Of a DNA stretch of 64,000 bases, positions 32,155 through 43,639 are shown piece after piece. Below the pieces are notes generated by a model, which saw only the letters and a program-made list of their open reading frames with translations, was not told the DNA's origin and searched no databases. The position numbers and the translations under genes were made by a program. Origin of the DNA: Meconema thalassinum (lineage: Eukaryota; Arthropoda; Insecta; Orthoptera; Tettigoniidae); the NCBI GenBank assembly GCA_946902985.2, contig OX336393.1, positions 49,599,348-49,663,347 on the forward strand, in the 5' to 3' direction. Position 1 is the first letter of the stretch, and every line of letters begins with the position of its first letter.

Positions 32155-33237
32155 TATTGGCCGACACGCCAATGAGTTTTTAAATGGTATGACCGGCCCA
32201 GTGGTGTTGGGGTAGCGAGCCTGCATCTCACCCGGAGGCCCCGGGTTCGATCACCGGCTCCGTCAGGGATTTTAAAACTGACGTGAGGGTTGGAACGGGG
32301 TGCACTCAGCCTCGTGAGGATAATTGAGTAGCTGTCTGACAGAGAGACAGCGCTCCGATCACGAAAACCAAGATTAACGGCCGAGGTGACCCGACGCGCT
32401 GATCACGCGTCACCCCAATATCTGCAGGCCGAATGGCTGGGCAGTGGTCGCTTGGTCGGCCTTAACCCGTCATGGGCTGTATAATGCCAGGGGTTGACTT
32501 TTTTTTTGACTTTTTAAATGGTATGGACTCCGTCTTGAGGAAAGAATTCACGATGAAAATTAATAAATGTAAAACAAAAATATTGGAATGCAGCCGAAAT
32601 AAATCAGAATCCTCTATTGACATCAAATTGGCAGCAGAAGAGCTAAAGGAAGTAGGAGACATTTGTTATTTAGGAAGCAAAATAACCAGTGTTGGACGAA
32701 GCAAAGAAGATATAAAAAGTAGGTTAGCTCAGGCAAGGAAAGCATGTCCACAGAAAAGGAATCTGTTGACATCGAATATAGATTTAGGTATTAGTAAGTC
32801 ATTTTTGAAAGCCTTTGTCTGGAGCGTGGCGCTCTTTGGAAGTTAAATTTGGACTATTGGTGCAGCAGAAAAGAGGAGAATTGAAGCTTTTGAAATGTCG
32901 TGTTACAGGAGAATGATGATCAGGTCGGTAGATAAGGTTACAAACTGAGAGGTATTAAGACTAGTGGGAGAGGAGAGATGTTTCTGGCGAATGCTAAAGA
33001 AGAGAAGAGATAGGTTGGTCGGACACATACTAAGACAACCAGAAATTGCAAGCTTAGTTATGGAAAGGAGGGTCGAGGACAAGAACTGTAGTGGTAGACC
33101 AAGGTTAGAATATGTTAAACAGTTTGCCTCGGACGTAGGGTGTGGTAGCCATGTAGAGATGAAATGATTAGCTCAGGACAGGGAGGAATGGAAAGCTGCT
33201 TCAAACGAGTCAAAAGACTGAAGACTCCAACAACAAC
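32155..33237 (+). pseudogene. RTE-type LINE 3' fragment with nested SINE
   Basis: The ORF C-terminal region matches 22890-23660, including SIDIKLAAEELKEVGDICYL and the end gaagactccaacaacaac. It is interrupted by the family C SINE at 32192-32510 and has several stops and a small deletion near 32920. It is a dead 5'-truncated copy. Confidence 0.8.
32192..32510 (+). mobile_element. tRNA-derived SINE, family C, with 15-bp target duplication
   Basis: The head ggtagcgagcctgcatctca and B-box gggttcgatcaccgg are followed by a conserved body and a T-rich end. The duplication tttttaaatggtatg lies at 32177-32191 and 32511-32525. A second copy is at 60067-60352. Confidence 0.85.
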
Positions 33238-33260
33238 CGATTGTATTTTATGAAATATCA

Positions 33261-33338
33261 GGTGGGAAATTATTATCCCACTGCCCATACCCGACAGTAT
33301 GTTTTCTTAAATGGGCGATGGGGTAATAATTTCCCACC
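33261..33338. other. Inverted repeat, 27-bp arms
   Basis: Arms 33261-33287 and 33312-33338 match at 24 of 27 positions around a 24-base loop. A similar half-arm (ggtgggaagatattatccca) occurs at 40002-40021. It may be a MITE end or a foldback remnant. Confidence 0.7.
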
Positions 33339-33986
33339 TCCAAATTATGATGATACTGTCTTTATCACTCAATAATGAGGTTTACGTAGCATGATATAGT
33401 GCATACAAACCACACATCACGCTCTATAAGTTAAGAAAGACATAACTCCCACGCAACACACGTTCAGTGACCTATAACACCTTTGCCGAAAACTGCACAA
33501 AAAATATAAAAGTGATTTTGGAATGTTAAAAGTTAGTATATACGAAATATAATTCAATAAATTCAAATAGTATTTACTAAAAACACAGAAAATTAATTAG
33601 AAAATCTTCTATTCTGTGGCAAACACCCTAAATAGGCAAGAGTTTAGTGCTTTTCAGTCGGTCAACAAGAATGTACCCATAAGAGCTGGGTTATGCCCTA
33701 ATCCTGAAATAAATTACATGAGATGAATAAATACACTAGGATGACCAGTTTCGTCAAGCGATCATCATCAGGTGACTGCACCGCCCGACAAACTGCACCT
33801 GAGTACAAAGCTGTAAATCGATGGCTGGATTGGTACGTGCACTGCCATCGTAATGTACAGGCCATCAGGCAGCGGCCATTACCAAGTGATCAGCTGATCG
33901 CTAAGGGTGGATGGGTAACGACCATTATGCTTAACTGTGAGTAGTTTGTGCTATGTTGTTTATACAATTTAGTTAGTGTCCGAGTT

Positions 33987-34319
33987 GAGCCTCCGTGGCT
34001 TAGGCGGCAGCACGCCAGCCTCTCACCGCTGGGTCCGTGGTTCAAATCCCGGTCACTCCATGTGAGATCTGTGCTGGACAAAACGGAGGCAGACAGGTTT
34101 TTCTCCGGGTACTCCGGTTTTCCCTGTCAACATTTCATTCCAGCAACACTCTCCACTATCATTTCATTGCATCTGTCATTCATTTAATCATTGCCCCAGA
34201 GGAGTGCGTCAGGCCTCGGCAGCCGGCACAGTTCATATCCTCGCCGCTAGTTAGGGGCTCCATTCATTCCATTCCTGACCCGGTCGGAGACTGGAAGCAG
34301 GCTGTGGATTTTCATTTTC
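33987..34319 (+). mobile_element. tRNA-derived SINE, family B, with 16-bp target duplication
   Basis: The head cctccgtggcttaggcggca and B-box ggttcaaatcccgg lead into a conserved body. The duplication agttagtgtccgagtt flanks it at 33971-33986 and 34320-34335. The second copy is at 57413-57740. The stretch 33339-33970 has no recognised gene. Confidence 0.88.
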
Positions 34320-34611
34320 AGTTAGTGTCCGAGTTAAAAAGCAATACGTAAGAACGCTACTACTTACGTCATCCAGAATGAGGATTACGATACTCCGTTT
34401 GTTTTCTGAGGCAAATGTTCATTTCGTAGGTAGTTAATTAGCCTATATCTATAAAATACTTAAGTTGCATGTTTGCCACCACACTTATTAAGGTTATGGT
34501 TCAGTTAGGAGCTTTACATCGCTTGTTTTCGAGTAATGCAGTTTGTTTTTTTTGGATGGTACGGTACCGGTAATACAATTATATTTATTCATTGAAAAAA
34601 TTATTCCTTCC

Positions 34612-34873
34612 ATGGCCCCTGGAATGCCAAAACGTAGTTGTGTTACCGGGTGCAAAAACAACTATTATGATGGAGATGATTAGGTTATATGCCTTGTTTT
34701 TTCTATCCCCACCGACGAAAATTTTTAGAAAGCAATGAATACTTAAAAGTCCTAGAAAAGATTTGCACATTACAGGGAAGACGAGAGTGTGTGTTAAACA
34801 TTTCCCTGAAAGTAAGATACTTCGGGAGATGAGAGGCACCTTTAGGCCTACTCGTCTTGATGGTAATTTATAA
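34612..34873 (+). pseudogene. Decayed THAP-domain exon
   Basis: The start MAPGMPKRSCVTGCKNNYYD supplies the first two zinc cysteines (C-x3-C). After VFSIPTDENF a one-base shift in a T run leads to RKQ-stop-ILKSPRKD, then TGKTRVCVKHFPES, which supplies the C-x2-H pair, and MRGTFRPTRLDGNL. THAP zinc fingers bind DNA and occur in host regulators and in P/Kolobok transposases. A TAG after YDGDD, a TGA where the conserved Trp is expected, and the shift make it a pseudogene. A possible splice donor (gat|ggtaat) lies at its end. Host or transposon origin is undecided. Confidence 0.65.
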
Positions 34874-35811
34874 GTTAATAATATGGTTTCAATATTATAC
34901 TATGAAGTTCTAAATGTCAGCCTATGCTAGGACTGGAAAGATTTCTAACATGTAAATACTGAGGTTAAATTACATGTTAGGGCATACTTATGTAAATCAG
35001 TTATTATTAGTACGGTATTATTCAGCATAGTTTGAAGTCTATCCAAGATGTGTCCCGTTCAACCTCAAGTGAACATAATTTTCATGTGGTAGCATTTATG
35101 TAGGCTGCTGTATTTACATTAATGGGATTGTTAGCAACCTATCTACCTGATTTCTAGATACAATGCATGGTAAATTCCTGATGAAATAGCCAAGTTAGAT
35201 TGAGTAATTGAAAATGTGTGCTGTTAGGTTAGGCTCTGTTTAGGTCACACAAGAGGTGTTCTGTGCATTGATTACAGTTAGAGATTGGTTTCGTCGTGCA
35301 TCATATCATGAGCCAGAAGTAGTTTAGAATGTGATTTGTTGAATAGCCTAGAGTTATGTTGGGTTTTCTCAGGCATTTAACCTTAAAGTGGTGAATAGTA
35401 ACGATTAGAATTGATCAGATAAAAAATTATAAACTTGTGATCTACAAATTAAGAGTAGTTTCCCTTGAGATCATATATACATAGGTCTACATTTTAGGAC
35501 AGAGATTTTTTTGGTGTGATTACCTGTAAATAATATTGTAAGTTGAAACTCATTAGATTATCGTTCACACCTAACTTGGTACGAGGCTACATTAGTTATT
35601 AACTTTCTGTACTGTAGCTTACACCATAAGAGGTTAACATCTAGTGCTGGTATAACAACAGTAGCTTAATACTGACTGAAATTATGACACTTAGATTAGG
35701 ATATTCTAAATGGTTCCACACTTTATACATGTGTTAAGATATTCATTCGAGAAAGTGCTATAGAGACAGTAGCTTTTCAGGTTTTATTTAGTTGTGTATA
35801 CCAAAAATGTT
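34874..35811. other. Non-coding stretch, nothing recognised
   Basis: AT-rich sequence without repeats or domains that I recognise. If the THAP exon belonged to a spliced gene this would be intron. Confidence 0.4.
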
Positions 35812-35940
35812 CTGAGCTGCGCATTGACATTTTGAGCTTCAGAGATTAGTTTTTGGAGGTGCGCATTGACTTTTTGAGCTGCGCAGATTAGTTTTTGAGG
35901 TGTGCATTGACTTTTTGAGCTGCTCTGATTAGTTATTGAA
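35812..35940. repeat. ~46-bp tandem repeat, about three units
   Basis: Units share gcgcattgactttttgagct followed by gcgcagattagtttttgag. It immediately precedes the 360-bp satellite. Confidence 0.8.
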
Positions 35941-35989
35941 AAGAGAAGATCCTTTGTTATGTAGCCTTGATTGTTGGTCCTTATACCAT

Positions 35990-38290
35990 ACATTTTTTCT
36001 GGTTGTCAAGTAGGACCGCAGTGAATTAGTACGGTACATACAATTTTATGCGAAGAAGTGGTTCTTGAAGCTTTTTTTTCTGACAGTATGCCAAGGGGGA
36101 CATAGTGTTTTTATACATAATTATGTTTATTCGAAGAAGGGTTATTTTAAACAAAAGATATTCATTCGAGAAAGTGCTATGGAGACAGTAGGTTTTCATT
36201 TCTTTTCTAGTAGTGTATATCAAAAATGTTGTTATGTTTTTTCACTTCTTTTATCTGGAATAGGGTGAGATTTGTTTTCTTACTGAAGTAGTGGTTTTCT
36301 TCAGAGAAGATACTCTGTTAAGTAGCCTTGATTTTTGGACCTTATACCATACATTTTTCCGGTAGTCAATTAGTACCGCAGTGAATTGGTACATACAATT
36401 TTATGCGAAGAAGTGGTTCTTGAACCTTATTTATCTGACAGGATGCCAAGGGGGACATAGTGTTTTTATACATAATTATGTTTATTCGAAGAAGGGTTAT
36501 TTTAAACAAAAGATATTCATTCGAGAAAGTGCTATGGAGACAGTAGGTTTTCATTTCTTTTCTAGTAGTGTATATCAAAAATGTTGTTATGTTTTTTCAC
36601 TTCTTTTATCTGGAATAGGGTGAGATTTGTTTTGTTTTCTTACTGAAGTAGTGGTTTTCTTCAGAGAAGATACTCTGTTAAGTAGCCTTGATTTTTGGAC
36701 CTTATACCATACATTTTTCAGGTAGTCAAGTAGTACCGCATTGAATTGGTACATACAATTTTATGCGAAGAAGTCGTTCTTGAACCTTATTTATCTGACA
36801 GGATGCCAAGGGGGACATAGTGTTTTTATACATAATTATGTTTATTCGAAGAAGGGTTATTTTAAACAAAAGATATTCATTCGAGAAAGTGCTATGGAGA
36901 CAGTAGGTTTTCATTTCTTTTCTAGTAGTGTATATCAAAAATGTTGTTATGTTTTTTCACTTCTTTTATCTGGAATAGGGTGAGATTTGTTTTGTTTTCT
37001 TACTGAAGTAGTGGTTTTCTTCAGAGAAGATACTCTGTTAAGTAGCCTTGATTTTTGGACCTTATACCATACATTTTTCAGGTAGTCAAGTAGTACCGCA
37101 TTGAATTGGTACATACAATTTTATGCGAAGAAGTCGTTCTTGAACCTTATTTATCTGACAGGATGCCAAGGGGGACATAGTGTTTTTATACATAATTATG
37201 TTTATTCGAAGAAGGGTTATTTTAAACAAAAGATATTCATTCGAGAAAGTGCTATGGAGACAGTAGGTTTTCATTTCTTTTCTAGTAGTGTATATCAAAA
37301 ATGTTGTTATGTTTTTTCACTTCTTTTATCTGGAATAGGGTGAGATTTGTTTTGTTTTCTTACTGAAGTAGTGGTTTTCTTCAGAGAAGATACTCTGTTA
37401 AGTAGCCTTGATTTTTGGACCTTATACCATACATTTTTCTGGTAGTCAATTAGTACCGCAGTGAATTGGGACATACAATTTTATGCGAAGAAATGGTTCT
37501 TGAACCTTATTTTTCTGACAGGATGCCACGGGGGACATAGTGTTTTTATACATAATTATGTTTATTCGAAGAAGGGTTATTTTAAACAAAAGATATTCAT
37601 TCGAGAAAGTGCTATGGAGACAGTAGGTTTTCATTTCTTTTCTAGTAGTGTATATCAAAAATGTTGTTATGTTTTTTCACTTCTTTTATCTGGAATAGGG
37701 TGAGATTTGTTTTGTTTTCTTACTGAAGTAGTGGTTTTCTTCAGAGAAGATACTCTGTTAAGTAGCCTTGATTTTTGGACCTTATACCATACATTTTTCA
37801 GGTAGTCAAGTAGTACCGCATTGAATTGGTACATACAATTTTATGCGAAGAAGTCGTTCTTGAACCTTATTTATCTGACAGGATGCCAAGGGGGACATAG
37901 TGTTTTTATACATAATTATGTTTATTCGAAGAAGGGTTATTTTAAACAAAAGATATTCATTCGAGAAAGTGCTATGGAGACAGTAGGTTTTCATTTCTTT
38001 TCTAGTAGTGTATATCAAAAATGTTGTTATGTTTTTTCACTTCTTTTATCTGGAATAGGGTGAGATTTGTTTTGTTTTCTTACTGAAGTAGTGGTTTTCT
38101 TCAGAGAAGATACTCTGTTAAGTAGCCTTGATTTTTGGACCTTATACCATACATTTTTCTGGTAGTCAAGTAGTACCGCAGTGAATTGGTACATACAATT
38201 TTATGCGAAGAAGTGGTTCTTGAACCTTATTTTTCTGACAGGAGGCCAATGGCGACATTGTGTTTTTATACTTAATTATGTTTATTTGAA
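35990..38290. repeat. 360-bp tandem satellite, about 6.4 units
   Basis: Units begin near 36001, 36361, 36721, 37081, 37441, 37801 and 38161 and share gtttttatacataattatgt and similar blocks. The units from 36721, 37081 and 37801 look identical, while those from 36361 and 37441 are variants; the first is about five bases shorter. The last decays after about 130 bases. Recurrent short open frames on both strands are a by-product of the repeat. Confidence 0.93.
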
Positions 38291-39794
38291 GAATATCCTG
38301 TTTTGTGCAGGTCATTCATTTTTGTGAGATGAAATAAAGTTGGACAACAGTGATAGCATTAGCTTTTTTGTGGAATCCTCAGTAAAGTGACATTGACCTT
38401 TTGAAATTTAACCATTTTTCTGACAGGTCAAAGGGGATAATGATTATATTGTACAAGGGATACTTATTTGAAGAAGATCCTTTTGGCCCCAATTACTTTG
38501 TTTAGTGCATAAATATACAAAAATTCAAAAGTATATTTTTATATCTGGATTTTGCTGGTGTTGTTTAGAGAGGAGGAATAATTTTCGTAACTTTGTTTTA
38601 CTGAAATGTCAAGAATGGCAGATTTCTTACTTAGCCTTTTTTCTCATGCAAGTCCAGAAGTGAATACCTAGTATTCTTTGTAATGATATTCTGTTTTACT
38701 GGTGAGTAAGGATACTGGCAGATTTTGTGCATGAGATCCAGAGAGGAAGTTACCTTCTCTGTTGATTTATTTCTGATAAACAAGGTCTAGAAATGAATAT
38801 TTCTGTTGCTACCATATATAATGAATTTTGGGGGCAGAGTGTTCAAGAAAGCAGTAAGGGGTGGGGGGCTGGTTATCTATAAGAAAGGAAAATAAAATAC
38901 AGAATTAGAGATGCACATAATTTGGTATATATTAACCTTGAAAGAGAGATTCTGTAGTTTTCTCGAATGTTAGCCTATAACTTAAGCTCAGTTCGAGGGG
39001 TTTTCTGGCAATAGGCACAGAAAAGTGTACCTGTCTATGTATTTTCTGTGGGTACATAGATTTATTTTATTAACAAACTGTTCCTGCAAATTGTTTTGTG
39101 TATTGAAATATTCGAATATTTCCTTCCTTCAATCCCGAGTTTAGCCATATGCGATTTATCGACGTTGAGGTACATCTTGTGTAACTGTTTCAATACCTCT
39201 TTTTAGTGATATAACATTTACAGTACGTCAAAAAGCTGCAATTTTTGCCCTGTCTGTGTGCGTCAACGTCCTAGTAAGTTCACAGACGATGTACCATTTT
39301 GTTCACTCGTAAAATGCCCGCTACAACGGCAGGATTCGAACTAGCGGAGCGATAATTAGGCCTATTTAGTGGTAACTTTTCTAACTGTAAGTGAACTCCA
39401 AATAGTATTAACATTTTCCTATAAATATGAATTTATATTCGCTTTGGAGTGACTGCGTGTGCAAGGAGCCGCATGACTTGCTACGGCGGCTGTACCGACC
39501 CTACGCGTGACGTCACTAGAGGAACCTTGCGGCCTGGACATAACGATGGCAGTGGTACGTGCAATCATTTCAGGAGTAACTGTCAAGATGGCGGCAGAAA
39601 TTCACTCCCGCAGGTGCTCAAAATCCCGAATATTTTCTTTATACACATGGCTACTGCGCATCTAGTGTGCGCATAGCAAGGTCACGTCCCCTCCAAAACA
39701 AAACTTACTTTAACCAGCTGGCGTTCGGTGAAAGAATTACACATTTAACATAAAGGGTTTCGGTGCTATAATTTTTTGAAATGTTGGCAATTTT
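38291..39794. other. Non-coding stretch, nothing recognised
   Basis: AT-rich; contains a tRNA-like B-box phrase on the minus strand (gttcgaatcctgcc near 39333-39346), too isolated to call. No gene is supported. Confidence 0.4.
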
Positions 39795-39995
39795 TTTCGA
39801 TGACCCTGTATTACCACTCTCCATTTTGTGCGTCGTTTCAATGAGTTCCTTTTTGTAAGTATTTTCCGTCTCACTTATTTTTCGTTCTGGTTTCCGCTTC
39901 ATTGTCATTTTCGCTATCACCCAGACCATTAGGGGCCGATAACCTAGATGTTAGGCCCCTTAAAACAACAATTATCATCATCATCATCATCATAA
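39795..39995 (+). repeat. Interspersed repeat, same family as 19141-19515
   Basis: It shares tcattttcgctatcacccag and the ggccgataacctagatgtta tail, ending in an (ATC)n run. Likely a SINE-like retroposon. Confidence 0.6.
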
Positions 39996-40091
39996 ATACA
40001 TGGTGGGAAGATATTATCCCAACGACCTATAAAGGGTTAGATATATTCCCGCATTAGGAGGCAGTGTCTCAATATTGTGACGCACCATATA

Positions 40092-40817
40092 CAGGGTGTA
40101 TTTTATGTATATTTGGAGAATGATAGGTCGTGAAGGGGACGGGTATAGAAGTAATTTGAGATAGGAAACTTGGGGTCGGAGTGGCCTTCTTAGCCCCTAA
40201 AATAAGGGTTGAATCAGGCCCTCCACCCTTTAAGTTAGGCAACCGACCCAAGCCTCTGTTACCTTTCTCAATCCTTTAGGTGTAAGGATTTTAAGCTTGA
40301 TACCTTTGGTAAATTAAACCGATCTTTGTGCACTTCGTAGCATTAAATTGTTTAAGTCCTTTATTACGTTTCAATCACGTTGAGAAAGAGAAAGTAAGGT
40401 TTAGCTAGGCTATGCATGCTTAGCTTAATTTTTGCCGTAGGGTTGTTCTCTAAAACTGTACGACCCCACTCTCTTCTCTACCGTAGCACCAGACTGTATC
40501 ATGTGATTACAATACGACAAATAACATTTTAAAGAAAATTGCCCAAGCCCGGAATCTAACCGAGGACTACCGGCCTTTCCCACTGCAACGCTATCCTTAC
40601 GCCAGCGCCACATGGTGAAATGAATCTTGCCAAGAGTTAAAGGATTGAGAAAGGTAATAGAGGCTTGGGTCGATTGCCTAACTTACAGGGTGGAGGGCCT
40701 GAATCAACCCTTATTTTAGGGGTTAAGGAGGCCGCTCCGACCCCAAGTTCCCTATTACTTCTATACCCGTCCCCTACACGACCCATCATTCTCCAAAGGT
40801 GCATAAAATACACCCTG
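40092..40817. mobile_element. Fold-back MITE with ~195-bp terminal inverted repeats and TA duplication
   Basis: Ends are CAGGGTGTATTTTATG and its inverse CATAAAATACACCCTG, flanked by TA (40090-40091 and 40818-40819). Arms 40092-40283 and about 40636-40817 are inverted copies. The centre contains a minus-strand tRNA-like segment (40540-40615). TA duplications suggest Tc1/mariner-type mobilisation. A similar end, caccctgtata, lies near 42166. Confidence 0.85.
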
Positions 40818-40819
40818 TA

Positions 40820-41319
40820 TACAGCTGTAGTAGTTACAGACTCTGATGTAACTCTGTGAAGATGTTTTATAATATGTGTTTTTCAGGATTTACTGTGGAG
40901 ACCTGGATTGTGCTGCTTTACTCTTATCCCTGCACGTCTCCCCCTGTCCCATGGGACAGACGCGAGCCAACTGAATATGAAGCGGGAGGAAAGACAAGAG
41001 GCTAACTAGGATCCATGTAATAGAATTGACGGTCTCAAGAGATATCACATAAGCTGTGCATATCTGTGTTATGCCCCTCAACGCCATCATTATCGTATAA
41101 CATTGATAGTGAGATTAATGTAATCTTAGGGGTAATCGTGCCCCCAAATGAGACACGCTTCAGCCCTATTGGAGAACACAATAGGTTTATGCGAGCTATA
41201 TAATATCCACTCATGTTCCGGGGATCAATGCCCATGTTGTTGTTGGAGAATAAAGGGAGTTGTCCTCACCAATACTTCCCCTGAAAAAAAAATTGAAGAT
41301 TTAACCACATCCCTTTTAT
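40820..41319. other. Stretch without recognised features
   Basis: No coding sequence or repeat family was recognised. Confidence 0.35.
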
Positions 41320-41515
41320 CAGTATGCCTTCCTTCGGAGGGGAAGTAAGGCCGGCGGGACCATGTGATAGATTTTTGGCATGAAATAGAACCTTCCACTA
41401 ACTACACTTCTGTGAAGCTAAATTTCTAGGTTGGATTTCATTAAAGCTCTATTAGTTCCAACGTTCATCACCAGGGGCTCATTGCGGTGGCATCTAGTAA
41501 CCAAGTGCACAACTA
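41320..41515 (+). mobile_element. tRNA-SINE family A, body fragment
   Basis: It starts at agtatgccttccttcggagg and continues into the middle body; the tRNA head is absent. From 41516 to 42046 nothing else was recognised. Confidence 0.65.
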
Positions 41516-42046
41516 GGTGTCCTTGACGATAGAATGTGGTAGCATAAGTAGGAACTACTTGAAAATTGATCGTTTGCAGTCCTTACCTGAATTACAGATA
41601 ACACACACTAATACAGCCATCACAATTAACACCGGTTATCAGACAGATTCTACAAACACCCAAAGTACACGGGGCAAAATGAACGAGTTGACACAGCCCC
41701 TTTTAACAATGATAGGTTGTAGGACTAGCGGCTCTCTGTGATTAGCGTGGACACGATGGTTTCCATGGCAACAAGTGTTCGCCATCTAGGCCTCCTGCAT
41801 GTGAAACCTTATTGCCATGGTTTCATGGCAGAGAAATTGTACTGCGTAGTTGAGTTGGAATATCAGATGACGCAGAGCAAGGAGACTCCTTTACACTCTG
41901 ACAAGGCCTTACCTCAGCGAGACAAAGAGGAACATTCCTACTGAAGCAAGTAGGAGGCAGATTATGATTATACAAGTACATACCACGTGACTTGCACCTT
42001 TACCTTAGTAACAGGTTGAATAATCAGTGAAGATAAATGGCAAAGG

Positions 42047-42130
42047 GGTGGCCTCGGTGGCGTAGTTGGTAGCATGCTGAGCTTCTATGCCAAAGATCGT
42101 CGGATTCTTTAGGAGCGTTAATAATCCGAA
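42047..42130 (+). mobile_element. tRNA-SINE family A, head fragment
   Basis: The head ggcgtagttggtagcatgct is present, but the B-box (ggttcaaaccc) is deleted before gtcggattctttaggagcgt. It is a truncated, dead copy. Confidence 0.65.
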
Positions 42131-42479
42131 TCTACTGGCATTACAATAATACATTTTGTTACACCCTGTATAGCAGGGCTATACACAGTCCTAGGACAGT
42201 CGCATCACCCAAGATGTGGGCGACATAGGAAACAATTAATAGTTATTGAAAGTGCTCCGAATAGTGAGAACACGATAACTATATTTCTGTGGCCCGAGGG
42301 TTACTCTGGATTGAGCAGGAGAAACACCGAGGGTATTTGCGAACAATATATCACAGAATATTAAGGTACTGTACGTCGATCTACGAAGTATAGAGCCTAG
42401 ATTTTATGATCTACTTTCCTGGCTAAAAGTAGAACAACTAAGAAACCTGCACATATGTACCCTCATCTATCGACTTCTC

Positions 42480-42990
42480 AATGAAAGTTCTCCTCACTAA
42501 CTCTCTTGTAATTTTCGTTTTCTTTCTTCCTTTCATGATCGTCACACGCGATCTGGATCTATAATTGCAATTCCTCTACATCATTCAACTGCCTTCAGTA
42601 ACTCTGTCCTCGTGACGTCAGAAATTGTACATCCCTAACAACTTTCAAACGTGCATGTAATGATTTCCTCTTGAATTCGTAGGCCAACTAGAACAATTTG
42701 TGTATGAATGGGTGAGTGAATGACCATAGTATAATTTTGTTAAAAATGTATGTCATTTAAATTGTATAGCTTCGTTAATATCACGCAGTCGCCAATTTAA
42801 TTTAATTTAATTTAATTTTTATTCTATTTTATTTTATTTTAATTTATTTTATTCTAGTATTTAAGGTTTTCCTAGTATTTAAGTTTGGAAGGTTAAGTTG
42901 CACTGTGTGTGGTTAAGTGTAAGAGAGGGCCTAGAGGCCTAACTTCGCCACAATAAAGGCACCAATAAATAATAATAATAAATAATAGAT
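42480..42990 (+). mobile_element. LINE 3' end (Jockey/R1-like)
   Basis: A degraded C-terminal ORF (RSGSIIAIPLHHSTAFSNS) is followed by a 3' UTR with TAATTT repeats (42795-42850), the phrase gagggcctagaggcctaact and an AATAA-rich tail (42963-42988). 42131-42479 and 42991-43636 hold nothing recognised. Confidence 0.5.
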
Positions 42991-43639
42991 TATCGCAGTT
43001 AGCCAGCAAAGCTACCATCGGAATTGTGTGATGGGAACAAAATATAGCTCAGCGTAATGTAAGTGAGAGACTATAAAGAGTGTTTCCACGCTAGATTGGT
43101 TTGCGAGGGAAGAGTACAGTACATAAACGTCATCGTGCCACAAGAAGGATCAGAATACAGAAGTCTCCCAGGTGTTACGTAGTTTGTAGTTATAAAATGA
43201 ATTTTGAACCTCATTGATCTGTACACATTTGACAAAAGATGGGTTATAAACATACAATATATGTTATAAAAAGAATTTATAAATGGATATATTGGCATTC
43301 ACTCGCGATCTTATTTGAATTAGTCTTCCTACTGATGTTTCCATGTATACAACACGGTGGACAATTCAAACGACGCACTAACTGGTTGGACCTGATACAA
43401 AGTTCACACTCCATTTTTCGGAAGAAGATTTAGTTTTACTCATTTCAAGCACCGAGTTAAAATATTTGTTGATATTCGGCACTTGTTTTTCTAAATTGTT
43501 TAATCTTCTATATTTTTGAATTTTTAATATAAAGCCCAATTATTTTATTTACATTTACTATTACAACATTTCTTATTTTTCTAATTGTATTTGGAAACAT
43601 TTAATGTGAAGACCAATATTATATTATATTTATTTAAAA

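Noticed and set aside
36065..38063. Recurrent 65-80-codon frames on both strands of the 360-bp repeats
   Set aside because: They are copies of one repeat-encoded frame on each strand with no recognisable domain; best explained as satellite by-products.
35812..38290. Tandem repeats considered as CRISPR
   Set aside because: Units are contiguous without unique spacers, and the sequence is eukaryotic.
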